Shown here: positions 53,531-62,802 of the stretch, piece by piece | Numbering within the stretch: the stretch's first letter is position 1 | Layout: every line of letters begins with the position of its first letter | Origin: Lacinutrix mariniflava | Lineage (GTDB): Bacteria > Bacteroidota > Bacteroidia > Flavobacteriales > Flavobacteriaceae | Reading direction: 5' to 3' | DNA length: 64,000 nucleotides | Assembly: GCF_001418015.1 (NCBI RefSeq) | Contig: NZ_LIQG01000026.1 | Span: forward strand, 248,001-312,000 | Made by a program: the position numbers and the translations under genes | Notes under the pieces: model-generated | What the model was told of the DNA's origin: nothing | The model's database searches: none | Seen by the model: only the letters and a program-made list of their open reading frames with translations

Positions 53531-55183
53531 AGACACAATCAATTAAAACAATTGGTTTTGTCTTGTGTATTAGTTCTTTTTTCTTTGTTCTCTTATAGTC
53601 AAGTTAAAACAACTATAGACTCTACTTCTATTAAAATAGGAGCGCAAGTTACTTATAAAATTGAAGTTGATGTAGACACCACATCGTTAGTTATTTTCCC
53701 GGAAGGTCAAACATTTTCTCCTATGGAAATGATTGAGTCTTACACCATAGATACTACAAAAAAAGACGATAGATATAACCTGATTAAAAAGTACGGATTA
53801 ACGCAATTCGATTCTGGAGCGTATACCATTCCGAAGCAAAAAATATTAATTGGTTCTAAAGCGTTTTACACAGATTCTTTAAAAGTCGAAATTAGAGAAA
53901 TTGTAGTAGACACAACAAAACAAGGCCTTTACGATATAAAACCAATAATTACAGTTGAAAAAAGCATTGGTAATTGGTGGAAGTATCTCCTCTTAGCTTT
54001 ATTAGTAATAGCACTAATAGGTTTTCTATTATGGTGGTTTATTTGGAGAGTAAAACCTTTAACAGAAGAAGAAGAAATAGCATTATTACCACCTTACGAT
54101 CGTGCAAAGTTAGCATTGAAGCAGTTGGATGAAAGTAGCTACCTTCAAAACGAAAATTTAAAAGGTTATTATTCAGACTTAACGTTTATTATTAGAAAAT
54201 ATCTAGACGAAAAGGTTTACGATCATGCTTTAGAGAGCACAACAGATGAACTTGTTTCAAGATTAAATTTATTAAAGGATGGCAATCAAATAGAGTTAAG
54301 TAAAAATGATATTAGAAATATTGAAACCATCTTAAAGCGAGCAGATTTAGTAAAATTTGCAAAAGGAACGCCAGATGTTGCTTTAGCCGAAATAGATAGA
54401 AACACTATAGATTTAGAAATCGATCACGTTAAGGAAGCTTTACCAGAGCCAACCGAAGAAGAAAAACTTAAAGACAAGCAATATAAAGAAGATCAAGAAC
54501 GAAGAAACAAAACAAGAAAAATAGTTTTAACCGTTGGTATTGTTGCCTTTTTATTGCTAGGAACATTAGTTGGCTTAGGTTATAAGTATGGCTTTAGTTA
54601 TGTAAAAGACACTATTTTAGGTCACGAAAGTAAAGAGCTATTGGAAGGAGAATGGGTAACAAGTGCTTATGGTGCTCCACCAATTATAATTGCAACACCA
54701 AAAGTTTTAAAGCGTATTGAATCTCCGGTAATAGAAGGTCAAGAAAACCAACCAAAATCGAGTAGTTTTTCTTACGGGACTATGTTAGACGTCTTTAATG
54801 TAACAGTAAATACAATGCAGTTTCCTAAGCAGGAAAGAGCCGCAGAAACTCAAGAACAAGCTAACGCTCCAGAGGTTGATTTAGGTGCAATTTCTGAAAG
54901 AGCACTGCAAGGCATGGAGGCTCAAGGAGCCAAAAACATAGTCGCGTTAAAAGATAAGTTTACAACAACAAATGGAGCCGAAGGATTAAAGTCTTACGGA
55001 ACCATGAATATCCCAATACTAGGAAGTGATAAGTTAAGAGAAGCAAAGTTTAGTTTTGTGCTATTTACAGCAGAAAATATATTACAACAAGTGGTTATTA
55101 TTTACCCTGAAGACGACACTTATGCAGACGATATAGTGGAACGCATATTAAAATCAATAGAACTAAATCCAAAAACTGAATAA
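53498..55183 (+). CDS. DUF4381-like membrane protein of the bat operon, extended
   Basis: The protein has 561 residues. An N-terminal signal peptide (ending FSLFSYSQ) follows a short repeat-derived stretch. Next come a beta-rich BatD-like region (about 36-145), a membrane segment (about 160-182) and a DUF4381-like cytosolic helix region (DRAKLALKQLDESSYL). A second membrane segment (about 345-365) and a C-terminal extension of about 180 residues complete it. Standard DUF4381 proteins are much shorter (about 150-200 residues), so this is a fusion or expansion. It may position MoxR/DUF58 at the membrane. The stop overlaps the batA ATG by one base (TAATG). Confidence 0.82.
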   Translation: MMNYKLRITNFRHNQLKQLVLSCVLVLFSLFSYSQVKTTIDSTSIKIGAQVTYKIEVDVDTTSLVIFPEGQTFSPMEMIESYTIDTTKKDDRYNLIKKYGLTQFDSGAYTIPKQKILIGSKAFYTDSLKVEIREIVVDTTKQGLYDIKPIITVEKSIGNWWKYLLLALLVIALIGFLLWWFIWRVKPLTEEEEIALLPPYDRAKLALKQLDESSYLQNENLKGYYSDLTFIIRKYLDEKVYDHALESTTDELVSRLNLLKDGNQIELSKNDIRNIETILKRADLVKFAKGTPDVALAEIDRNTIDLEIDHVKEALPEPTEEEKLKDKQYKEDQERRNKTRKIVLTVGIVAFLLLGTLVGLGYKYGFSYVKDTILGHESKELLEGEWVTSAYGAPPIIIATPKVLKRIESPVIEGQENQPKSSSFSYGTMLDVFNVTVNTMQFPKQERAAETQEQANAPEVDLGAISERALQGMEAQGAKNIVALKDKFTTTNGAEGLKSYGTMNIPILGSDKLREAKFSFVLFTAENILQQVVIIYPEDDTYADDIVERILKSIELNPKTE

Positions 55184-56187
55184 TGTTTGAAGGCATAGAA
55201 TTTTTAAACAAAGGATTTTTCTGGTTGCTATTATTGCTACCATTAGCTATGCTTTGGTATTTTTTTAAAAATAAACAACAAACCGCAGCGCTTAAAATAT
55301 CAAGCTTAAAAGGGTTTAAGGTAACTAATTCGGTATTACCAAAACTTAAGCATTTATTATTTGCTTTAAGGTTGATTGCTCTAACGTCCTTAATAATTGC
55401 ATTAGCAAGACCAAGAACAGTCGACGTTTCTACAAAAACAAAAAAAACAAGAGGTATTGATATTGTTATGGCAATAGATGTTTCCGCAAGTATGTTGGCC
55501 AAAGATTTAAAGCCCAACAGATTAGAAGCCTTAAAGGAAGTCGCTTCAGAGTTTATAAAAGGACGACCAAACGATCGTATTGGTATTGTGGAATATGCGG
55601 GAGAAAGCTATACAAAAACACCAATTACAAGCGACAAAAGCATTGTATTAAGGTCGCTTAACGATATTAGATACAATACCATTATCGAAGGTGGAACAGC
55701 AATAGGAATGGGCTTAGCAACCTCTGTAAACAGGTTAAAAGATAGTAAAGCAGAAAGCAAGGTTATTATTCTATTAACAGATGGTGTAAACAATGGTGGC
55801 TCTATAAACCCAAAAATAGCAAGCGAGTTAGCCCTAGAGTTTGGTATAAAAACATACACTATTGGTTTAGGTACAAATGGCATGGCTTTATCACCCATTT
55901 CCATGAAACAAAACGGACAATTTCAATACGGAAGAGTTAAAGTAGAAATAGATGAAGAGCTCTTAAAAGAAATAGCAGCAGTTACAGGCGGAAAATACTT
56001 TAGAGCAACAAACAATAAGAAATTAGCAGAAATATACGACGAGATTAATAAGCTTGAAAAAACAGAAATAGAAGAGTTTAAATTCTATAATTACGAAGAA
56101 AAATTTAGATTTTTTGTTTGGGTAGCAGGAATTCTACTCTTGTTCGAGTTGTTATTAAGAATTACGGTTTTTAAAAGTTTTGTTTAA
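55183..56187 (+). CDS. batA: BatA, VWA-domain membrane protein
   Basis: The 334-residue protein has N-terminal membrane segments (about 10-28 and 58-75), then a VWA domain with MIDAS DVSAS (in MAIDVSASMLAKD), a conserved Thr (TKTPIT) and an Asp (LLTDGVNNGG). A third membrane segment lies near the C-terminus (VWVAGILLLFELL). In Bacteroides fragilis the bat genes increase oxygen tolerance. The ATG overlaps the previous stop by one base. Confidence 0.92.
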   Translation: MFEGIEFLNKGFFWLLLLLPLAMLWYFFKNKQQTAALKISSLKGFKVTNSVLPKLKHLLFALRLIALTSLIIALARPRTVDVSTKTKKTRGIDIVMAIDVSASMLAKDLKPNRLEALKEVASEFIKGRPNDRIGIVEYAGESYTKTPITSDKSIVLRSLNDIRYNTIIEGGTAIGMGLATSVNRLKDSKAESKVIILLTDGVNNGGSINPKIASELALEFGIKTYTIGLGTNGMALSPISMKQNGQFQYGRVKVEIDEELLKEIAAVTGGKYFRATNNKKLAEIYDEINKLEKTEIEEFKFYNYEEKFRFFVWVAGILLLFELLLRITVFKSFV

Positions 56188-56236
56188 TGATTGTATTGCA
56201 AAGTAATTATCAAGAAAAAGCACAAATAAACAGTAA

Positions 56237-57271
56237 ATGCAGTTAGAAGAAAAAATATGGTTTTGGGCATTGCTAATCATTCCAATAATATTGGTACTGT
56301 TTTTAGTGCTCCAAATTTGGAAACGTAAAACACAAAATAAATTTGCTAATCAAGCAATTTTAAAACGTTTGAGCCCTAATAAATCGCTATTTAAATCGGT
56401 ATTAAAAATTGCCATATTATGTTTAGCTTTTGCCAGTTTAACAATGGCTTTGGTTAATCCAAAAATTGGCTCTAAATTAGAAACGGTAAAACGCGAAGGC
56501 GTTGATATTGTGTTTGCGGTAGACGTATCTAAAAGTATGCTTGCTGAAGATATTGCACCAAACAGATTAGAGAAATCGAAACAATTAGTCACTCAAATTA
56601 TAAATAATTTGGCAAGTGATCGCGTTGGTATTATTGCATATGCAGGCAAAGCATTTCCGCAATTACCAATTACAACAGATTATGGCTCTGCCAAAATGTT
56701 CCTCCAGAATATGAATACAGATATGATGTCTTCACAAGGAACAGCAATTAACGAAGCCATAGAATTAGCAAAAACATATTACGATGACGACCAGCAAACC
56801 AATCGTGTTTTGGTTATTATTTCCGACGGAGAAGACCACAGTGAAGCGGCTGCAACAGTAGCCGAAGAAGCTAACGAAGCTGGTATTAGAATATTCACCA
56901 TTGGTGTTGGTAGTGAAAAAGGAGGTCCAATTCCTATTAAGAGAAATGGTGCTATTTTAAGTTACAAAAAGGATAGGCAAGGAGAAACCGTTATTACAAA
57001 GCTAAACGAAGAAACTCTAAAAAATATTGCTAAAGAAGCAGATGGTGTTTATATAAACGGAAACAATACAGGTAAAGTAGTTGAGCAAATAAGAGATATT
57101 TTAAATAAAATGGATAAAACCGAATTCGAGTCTAAGCAATTTGCAGCTTACGAATCGCAATTTCAATGGTTTTTAGGTTTTGGAATTTTACTTTTATTCA
57201 TCGATATTTTTCTATTAGAACGAAAAACAGCTTGGCTGAAAAAGCTAAACTTGTTTAATGAAAATTTATAA
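56237..57271 (+). CDS. batB: BatB, VWA-domain membrane protein
   Basis: The 344-residue protein has the same layout as BatA: two N-terminal membrane segments, a VWA domain with MIDAS DVSKS (in VFAVDVSKSMLAED) and ISDGEDHSE, and a C-terminal membrane segment (FLGFGILLLFIDIFLL). It is clearly a paralogue of BatA and probably forms a complex with it and MoxR. It lies 49 bp after batA. Confidence 0.92.
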   Translation: MQLEEKIWFWALLIIPIILVLFLVLQIWKRKTQNKFANQAILKRLSPNKSLFKSVLKIAILCLAFASLTMALVNPKIGSKLETVKREGVDIVFAVDVSKSMLAEDIAPNRLEKSKQLVTQIINNLASDRVGIIAYAGKAFPQLPITTDYGSAKMFLQNMNTDMMSSQGTAINEAIELAKTYYDDDQQTNRVLVIISDGEDHSEAAATVAEEANEAGIRIFTIGVGSEKGGPIPIKRNGAILSYKKDRQGETVITKLNEETLKNIAKEADGVYINGNNTGKVVEQIRDILNKMDKTEFESKQFAAYESQFQWFLGFGILLLFIDIFLLERKTAWLKKLNLFNENL

Positions 57272-57328
57272 AATCCTTAACAACAATCAAATCAAGGGTT
57301 TCATATATTTATAGGTTGAAAATAAGCA

Positions 57329-58168
57329 ATGAAAAACATAATAACTTACATACTAATTTTTACGGTTTCTTTCACTTTTGCACAGCAAGAGGAAAATGAA
57401 AAAGCACTTGAAAAGTTAAATCAAAAAACTAATGATTTAATTAGTGATGCTAATGATTTAGCGAGTAACGACGAATTTGTTTCAGCAGAAATGGAATATA
57501 GAAGAGCTATTTCTAATAAGCCTACAAGCGTTGCTGGTACATATAATTTAGGGCATTCATATTACAAAAAAGGAAACTTTGAAGAAGCGTTGTTTCGTAA
57601 TCAACAAGCTACAAAAAATGCAACCGATAAATTAGAGAAACATAGAGCGTTTCATAATATTGGAAACATATTAATGCAAGAAAAAAAATGTAAAGAAGCT
57701 GCAGAGGCTTTTAAAAACGCATTAAGAAACAATCCTTTAGACGAAGAAACACGTTATAATTATGCACTAGCGAAAGAATGTGCTAAAAACGAAGAGCCAC
57801 CTCAAGAAGAGGATAACAAAGACGACAAGAATAAGGACAAAAAAGAAAACGAAGACCAAAAGGATCAAGATAAAAAGGAAGATCAAGGAGAAGACCAAGA
57901 GGATAATAAAGACAAAGGCGAGGACGACAAAAAAGAAGGAGACGAGAACGAAGATGAAGGCAAACCAGATGAAGAGAAAGAAAAAGACGGTGAAGGAGAC
58001 GACCAGAAAAAGGAGCAACAAAAACCTCAACAACAACCTGGAAAATTATCACCTCAGCAAATAAAGAACCTGTTGGAAGCAATGGACAACCAAGAGCAGA
58101 AAGTGCAAGACAAAATGAATGCTGAGAAAGCAAAAGGTGCTAAAATACAAACAGAGAAAGACTGGTAA
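57329..58168 (+). CDS. batC: BatC, secreted TPR protein with a charged tail
   Basis: The 279-residue protein has a signal peptide (ending TFAQ) and TPR helices (about 40-150: AGTYNLGHSYYKKGNFEEAL). An extreme Lys/Glu/Asp/Gln low-complexity region follows (about 155-235), then a short conserved segment (KLSPQQIKNLLEAMDNQEQKV). The charged tract is typical of BatC proteins, and it creates spurious open frames on both strands. It acts in the periplasm with the other Bat proteins. Confidence 0.9.
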   Translation: MKNIITYILIFTVSFTFAQQEENEKALEKLNQKTNDLISDANDLASNDEFVSAEMEYRRAISNKPTSVAGTYNLGHSYYKKGNFEEALFRNQQATKNATDKLEKHRAFHNIGNILMQEKKCKEAAEAFKNALRNNPLDEETRYNYALAKECAKNEEPPQEEDNKDDKNKDKKENEDQKDQDKKEDQGEDQEDNKDKGEDDKKEGDENEDEGKPDEEKEKDGEGDDQKKEQQKPQQQPGKLSPQQIKNLLEAMDNQEQKVQDKMNAEKAKGAKIQTEKDW

Positions 58169-58177
58169 ATTATATTG

Positions 58178-58196
58178 TTTCGCTCACGTAGCGAAA
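58178..58196. repeat. Short palindrome between batC and batD
   Basis: TTTCGCT and AGCGAAA pair around a 5-nt CACGT loop. It is of the same general TTTC...GAAA type as the palindromes at 9981 and 34669, and lies 9 bp before the batD start. Confidence 0.45.
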
Positions 58197-58205
58197 ACTA
58201 TTAAA

Positions 58206-59972
58206 ATGAAACAAACACAACACATAGCAATAGTACTCTTTATACTTTTTACAAGTATAGTTAGCGCGCAGGTTCAATTTCAAACTAAAGTGAGCAAAAA
58301 AACTTTAGGTTTAAATGAGCGTCTGCGAGTAGATTTTTCTATGAATAAAGATGGAGATAATTTCAATCCTCCCGGTTTCGATGGTTTCGATGTTGTTGGT
58401 GGACCAAACCAGTCGGTAAGTAATTCTTGGATTAATGGTAAACGCTCTTTCGAGAAAATATATAGCTACTACCTATCTCCAAAGCGTAAAGGCAATTTAA
58501 TGATTGAATCTGCTAGTATAGAAATTGACGGTGAGACTTATAAAACTAACGCTATAGTAATTAACGTTACCAAAGAAATACAAAAACCGAAAGACCCAAA
58601 TACAGCTATTGCTAGTGAAAATATTCATTTAGTAGCGGAAATCTCAAAAACAGATCCTTATTTAAATGAAGCGATTACTGTAGTATACAAATTGTATGTT
58701 GCACCAAATACTGGCGTTAGTAATTGGAGAGAAACAGACAATCCTGAATACGACGATTTTTGGAGCCAGCAGATTAACCCAAAAGGATTAAAAATAGAAA
58801 AAGGAAAATATAAAGGTGAAGACTATCAATATGTTGTTTTACGCAGAACCGTCTTATATCCTCAAAAAACAGGCAAGCTAATTATTGAACCTCTAAAACT
58901 TGATGTTACAGCAGATATCCCAACGAAGAGAAGAGATATTTTTGGACAAAGATTAATGAGCAAAATTAACGTTCCTGTAACCGCTGGAAGACGTACAATT
59001 AATGTAAAACCATTACCTGAATTAGGAAAACCATCTGATTTTTCTGGAGCAGTTGGTGATTTTAAATTTAACTTAAGCACTTCTAAAAAAGAGCTTAATG
59101 CAAACGAATCTCTACAAGCCAAAGTAACGGTTTCAGGTAAAGGAAATTTAAAATTATTATCCTTACCAGAGTTAACACTACCTAATTCTCTAGAGGTTTA
59201 CGAGCCAGAGCACAACGAGAATGTAAGAACCAATTTAGGTGGCATGCAAGGTGATATTTCAAACAGCTATACCATTGTTCCACAATACAAAGGTAAATAT
59301 CCAATACCAACAATTTCATTTTCTTATTTCGATTTAAAGACAGAAAGTTATAAGCGTTTATCTTCTAACGAAACAATAATTAATGTTTTAGAAGGCCCTG
59401 TTTATGGAGCTTCCGATAACAACTTGACCACAGAAGGCGGAGAAAAACAAAACATCGTTCTAAACAACGATCAATTTGCATTTATAAAAACTGACGCGAA
59501 TTTAATTTCAAAAAACACTACGTACTTTTTTAAATCGACAGTCTTTTGGGTAAGCTTAATATCTCCTTTATTATTAATTCCGTTAGCAATTGTTTTCAGA
59601 AGAAAAAAAGAACAGCGCGCTGGTGATATTGTAGGCAACAAACTTAGAAAAGCAGATAAATTAGCTAAAAAATACTTAGGTGCTGCTAAAAAAGCTCTAG
59701 GACAAAAAGAAGCCTTTTATGTTGCATTAGAAAAAGCATTGCATAATTATTTAAAAGCAAAATTAAATATTGAAACTAGCGATTTAAGTAAAGACAAAAT
59801 TCGCGTGTTATTATTAGAAAAGCAAGTAGATAACACCGTGGTTATAGATTTTGAAACTATTCTCGAAAACTGCGAATTAGCAAGATACACACCAATTACA
59901 ACCGTTACCATGCAGCAAGATTATGACAAGTCTGCAAGCACGATAAATTTAATAGACAAACAGATTAGATAA
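58206..59972 (+). CDS. batD: BatD, oxygen-tolerance protein
   Basis: The protein has 588 residues from the ATG at 58206, where the signal peptide begins (ending TSIVSAQ). An upstream frame from 58119 is inside batC. The BatD family core is present (VQFQTKVSKKTLGLNERLRVDF, VVGGPNQSVSNSWINGKRSF, SYYLSPKRKGNLMI) with repeated beta-sandwich modules. A membrane segment lies at about 438-458 (FWVSLISPLLLIPLAIVF), then a cytosolic helical tail. The BatD extracellular domain is thought to bind partner proteins of the Bat complex. Confidence 0.93.
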   Translation: MKQTQHIAIVLFILFTSIVSAQVQFQTKVSKKTLGLNERLRVDFSMNKDGDNFNPPGFDGFDVVGGPNQSVSNSWINGKRSFEKIYSYYLSPKRKGNLMIESASIEIDGETYKTNAIVINVTKEIQKPKDPNTAIASENIHLVAEISKTDPYLNEAITVVYKLYVAPNTGVSNWRETDNPEYDDFWSQQINPKGLKIEKGKYKGEDYQYVVLRRTVLYPQKTGKLIIEPLKLDVTADIPTKRRDIFGQRLMSKINVPVTAGRRTINVKPLPELGKPSDFSGAVGDFKFNLSTSKKELNANESLQAKVTVSGKGNLKLLSLPELTLPNSLEVYEPEHNENVRTNLGGMQGDISNSYTIVPQYKGKYPIPTISFSYFDLKTESYKRLSSNETIINVLEGPVYGASDNNLTTEGGEKQNIVLNNDQFAFIKTDANLISKNTTYFFKSTVFWVSLISPLLLIPLAIVFRRKKEQRAGDIVGNKLRKADKLAKKYLGAAKKALGQKEAFYVALEKALHNYLKAKLNIETSDLSKDKIRVLLLEKQVDNTVVIDFETILENCELARYTPITTVTMQQDYDKSASTINLIDKQIR

Positions 59973-60010
59973 TTTTGTTATTTCTAAAAAGGAATCTACA
60001 AGAACCACAG

Positions 60011-60766
60011 ATGAAAAACATACTCTACATATTATTATTTTTCTTCGGAAGCATTTCTGCCCAAAACGATAAAATATTTGACCAAGCAAATACGCTTTAC
60101 AACGAAGCGAAATACGCCGAAGCTATAGATAGATATGAAGTAATCCTAAATACCAATAAACATTCTGCCGAGTTGTATTACAATATTGCTAATGCACATT
60201 ATAAGCTTAATAATATAGCGTCATCGGTATATTATTTTGAAAAAGCACTCGCATTAAAACCTAATGACAAGGATATAAAAAACAACTTAGCATTTGCCAA
60301 TAATATGCGCATTGATGCGATAGAGAATTTGCCAGAAGTTGGTTTAACCAGGTTTATTAAAAAGGCGACAAATAGTCTTACTTTCGATAATTGGGCTAAG
60401 CTAACAATAGCTTGCGTTCTGTTATTTGTGCTCTTTTATTTACTTTATTATTTTACTTTTGGAACTCGAAAAAAAAGATTTTATTTTGTAAGTAGTTCTC
60501 TTTCAATAGTACTTGCATGCATTGCACTAATTTTCAGTTTCTATAGCTTTGATTTAGCAAAAAAGAATAATCCAGCCATTGTTTTTGCTCAAGAATCTCA
60601 AGTTAAAAGTGAGCCAAATATGCGTAGTGAAGAAGCATTTGTTTTGCACGAAGGCACTAAAGTTCAGGTTATAGACACCGTAAAAAATTGGAAAAAAATT
60701 AAACTTAGTGATGGTCAAACAGGATGGATAGAAAGCACTGACTTAAAACTCTTACAGAATTTTTAG
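60011..60766 (+). CDS. batE: BatE, TPR and SH3 membrane protein
   Basis: The protein has 251 residues from the ATG at 60011 with a signal peptide (ending SISAQN). The TTG at 59975 only adds residues before the signal. TPR helices follow (about 25-100: ELYYNIANAHYKLNNIASSVYYFEKAL). Two membrane segments lie at about 130-150 and 160-180. A C-terminal SH3-like domain (EEAFVLHEGTKVQVIDTVKNWKKIKLSDGQTGWIES) is last. This is the standard BatE layout and closes the bat operon. Confidence 0.92.
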   Translation: MKNILYILLFFFGSISAQNDKIFDQANTLYNEAKYAEAIDRYEVILNTNKHSAELYYNIANAHYKLNNIASSVYYFEKALALKPNDKDIKNNLAFANNMRIDAIENLPEVGLTRFIKKATNSLTFDNWAKLTIACVLLFVLFYLLYYFTFGTRKKRFYFVSSSLSIVLACIALIFSFYSFDLAKKNNPAIVFAQESQVKSEPNMRSEEAFVLHEGTKVQVIDTVKNWKKIKLSDGQTGWIESTDLKLLQNF

Positions 60767-60799
60767 TTTTTATTTAACATAAGAATATAGCATTAATCT

Positions 60800-60807
60800 T
60801 ATATTTG
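60800..60807 (+). promoter_or_regulatory. Probable -7 element before the SulP operon (TATATTTG)
   Basis: TATATTTG matches TAnnTTTG exactly and lies 22 bp before the ATG of the small acidic protein. No clean TTG is present at -33. Confidence 0.55.
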
Positions 60808-60829
60808 CAGCTTAAATTATTTTCTATAC

Positions 60830-61114
60830 ATGCTAAAAACAAACATATCTATATTCTTTACTATATTATTCATGGCGATTATTACAGCGCCATCTATTAT
60901 TGTAGCTTTAGATGACTCTGTAGATATATCTGTTTTTTATAGCATGTCAGAAGAGGAGGAAGAAAACCACAATTTAAAACTAGTTTTTCATAATAATGAA
61001 GAAGATCTCTTATGTTTAGAGAACGTTTTAATAATAAACAATTTAGGTTATTTCTTTAAAAACTACTCGAAACCTCACTTAAATCTCATTTCTCCACCAC
61101 CAGATTTTATTTAA
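60830..61114 (+). CDS. Small membrane or secreted acidic protein before SulP
   Basis: The protein has 94 residues. An N-terminal hydrophobic segment (about 5-27) may be a signal peptide or membrane anchor. An acidic stretch (SMSEEEEENHNLKL) follows, and the end is Pro-rich (ISPPPDFI). I do not recognise a function. It lies 89 bp upstream of the SulP transporter in the same direction and is preceded by a good -7 element. Such a small protein could be a transporter subunit or regulator, but this is inference. Confidence 0.7.
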   Translation: MLKTNISIFFTILFMAIITAPSIIVALDDSVDISVFYSMSEEEEENHNLKLVFHNNEEDLLCLENVLIINNLGYFFKNYSKPHLNLISPPPDFI

Positions 61115-61163
61115 TATTTTATCGTTAGGTCATTATTTGTCCCCCAAAAAAAATATTAAAATA

Positions 61164-61186
61164 ACTATTGATGACTAGTCAATAGT
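61164..61186. promoter_or_regulatory. Inverted repeat before SulP start
   Basis: ACTATTGA (61164-61171) and TCAATAGT (61179-61186) are perfect 8-bp arms around a 7-bp TGACTAG, which itself gives a TGACTAGTCA palindrome. It ends 17 bp before the SulP ATG. It could be a repressor operator or an RNA hairpin controlling translation. Confidence 0.5.
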
Positions 61187-61203
61187 ATAAAATCAATTTA
61201 TAA

Positions 61204-62796
61204 ATGTTTAAAACATTAAAAAGCGACTTGCCAGCAAGTGTCGTTGTATTTTTCGTTGCACTACCACTATGTTTAGGTATTGCATTAGCAAGTGGAGCAC
61301 CACTTTTTTCAGGAGTAATAGCAGGAATTATAGGAGGTATTGTAGTAGGAGCTTTAAGTGGTTCCAAAATAGGCGTTAGTGGACCAGCAGCTGGTTTAGC
61401 AGCAATTGTATTAACAGCTATTGGCAGTCTAGGTGGCTATGAAAACTTTCTAGTTGCAGTCGTTTTAGGAGGTATAATTCAACTAGTTTTTGGTATATTA
61501 AAAGCTGGAATTATTGGATATTACTTTCCTTCATCGGTAATTAAAGGTATGCTTACAGGTATTGGAATAATAATAATATTAAAACAGATTCCTCACTTCT
61601 TTGGCTACGATGCCGAGGCAGAAGGAGCAGATAGTTTTCTGGAAGCTTCTGGAGAAAATACTTTCTCTGCAATATGGAATCTTTTCGATAATGTTATTCT
61701 AGGCTCTATGGTTGTTGGTTTTTTAGCCTTAGGCATCTTACTACTATGGAGTAGCGTTTTATCTAAAAAAGGAAAATTTTTCCAAATTGTTCAAGGACCT
61801 TTAGTAGCAGTTGTTGTTGGTATTATTTTTTACCTAGTCACTCAATCTAACGAAACTTTGGTTATCGCTAATTCGCATCTAGTAAGCGTTCCAGTACCAG
61901 ACGATTTTGATTCTTTTATCGGTCAATTCCGCTTCCCAAATTTCGCAGTAATAACAAATCCTGAAGTTTGGGTTATAGCCTTTACAATCGCTTTAGTAGC
62001 AAGTTTAGAAACTTTATTATGCGTAGAAGCATCTGATAAAATAGATCCTAATAAAAATGTTACACCAACTAATAGAGAACTATTAGCTCAAGGTGCTGGT
62101 AATATATTATCTGGTTTAGTAGGTGGTTTACCAATAACTCAAGTAATTGTTAGAAGTTCTGCTAACATTCAATCTGGTGGAAAATCTAAGATGTCTGCAA
62201 TTCTACATGGGTTCTTACTATTAATTTCTGTAATACTAATACCTACTCTACTTAACAAAATACCATTATCGGTATTAGCAGCAATTTTATTAATTGTAGG
62301 TTATAAACTTGCAAAGCCATCATTATTTATTAAAATGTATAAATTAGGATGGAAACAATCTGTACCGTTTTTTGTAACAGTAATAGGGATCGTTTTTGCA
62401 GATTTGTTAGTAGGTATCGGCTTAGGTTTGGTTGTTGGTATTGTGGTAATACTTTTAAAAAGTTACCAAAACTCTCACTTCTTACATATTGAAGATAATA
62501 GTAATGGGAAGCATAAAATTAAAATGGCATTAGCCGAAGAAGTTACTTTCTTCAATAAAGGAGCTATTTTAAAAGAGCTTGATAGCTTACCAAGAGATAC
62601 TTATTTAGAATTTGACGTTACTAAAACGAGATATCTTGATTATGATATTGTTGAAATTCTTGAAGATTTCGCTTTTAAAGCTAAAGAAAGAAATATCGAT
62701 ATAAAATTAATTTCTAAAAGAGGGATTGTTGAAAATCCACCTAGTTTTATTGAATTCTTTCAATTAAGACCTAAGTCTAATATAAGTTTAAGTTAG
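61204..62796 (+). CDS. SulP-family anion transporter
   Basis: The 530-residue SulP transporter has 10-14 hydrophobic segments through about residue 420, with FVALPLCLGIALASGAP and the SGPAAGLAAI motif near the start. A C-terminal STAS-like domain follows (about 435-530). SulP proteins carry bicarbonate, sulfate or similar anions. The downstream carbonic anhydrase and Usp genes favour bicarbonate, as in BicA-type systems, but the substrate is inferred from context. Confidence 0.9.
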   Translation: MFKTLKSDLPASVVVFFVALPLCLGIALASGAPLFSGVIAGIIGGIVVGALSGSKIGVSGPAAGLAAIVLTAIGSLGGYENFLVAVVLGGIIQLVFGILKAGIIGYYFPSSVIKGMLTGIGIIIILKQIPHFFGYDAEAEGADSFLEASGENTFSAIWNLFDNVILGSMVVGFLALGILLLWSSVLSKKGKFFQIVQGPLVAVVVGIIFYLVTQSNETLVIANSHLVSVPVPDDFDSFIGQFRFPNFAVITNPEVWVIAFTIALVASLETLLCVEASDKIDPNKNVTPTNRELLAQGAGNILSGLVGGLPITQVIVRSSANIQSGGKSKMSAILHGFLLLISVILIPTLLNKIPLSVLAAILLIVGYKLAKPSLFIKMYKLGWKQSVPFFVTVIGIVFADLLVGIGLGLVVGIVVILLKSYQNSHFLHIEDNSNGKHKIKMALAEEVTFFNKGAILKELDSLPRDTYLEFDVTKTRYLDYDIVEILEDFAFKAKERNIDIKLISKRGIVENPPSFIEFFQLRPKSNISLS

Positions 62797-62802
62797 GACG
62801 TT

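Noticed and set aside
57767-58133. Several open frames on both strands inside batC (about 89-116 residues).
   Set aside because: They arise from the Lys/Glu/Asp-rich low-complexity tract of batC and encode only biased Leu/Phe- or Arg/Lys-rich sequence with no domain.
58119-58205. Upstream extension of batD.
   Set aside because: It lies partly within batC and places 29 residues before a clear signal peptide.
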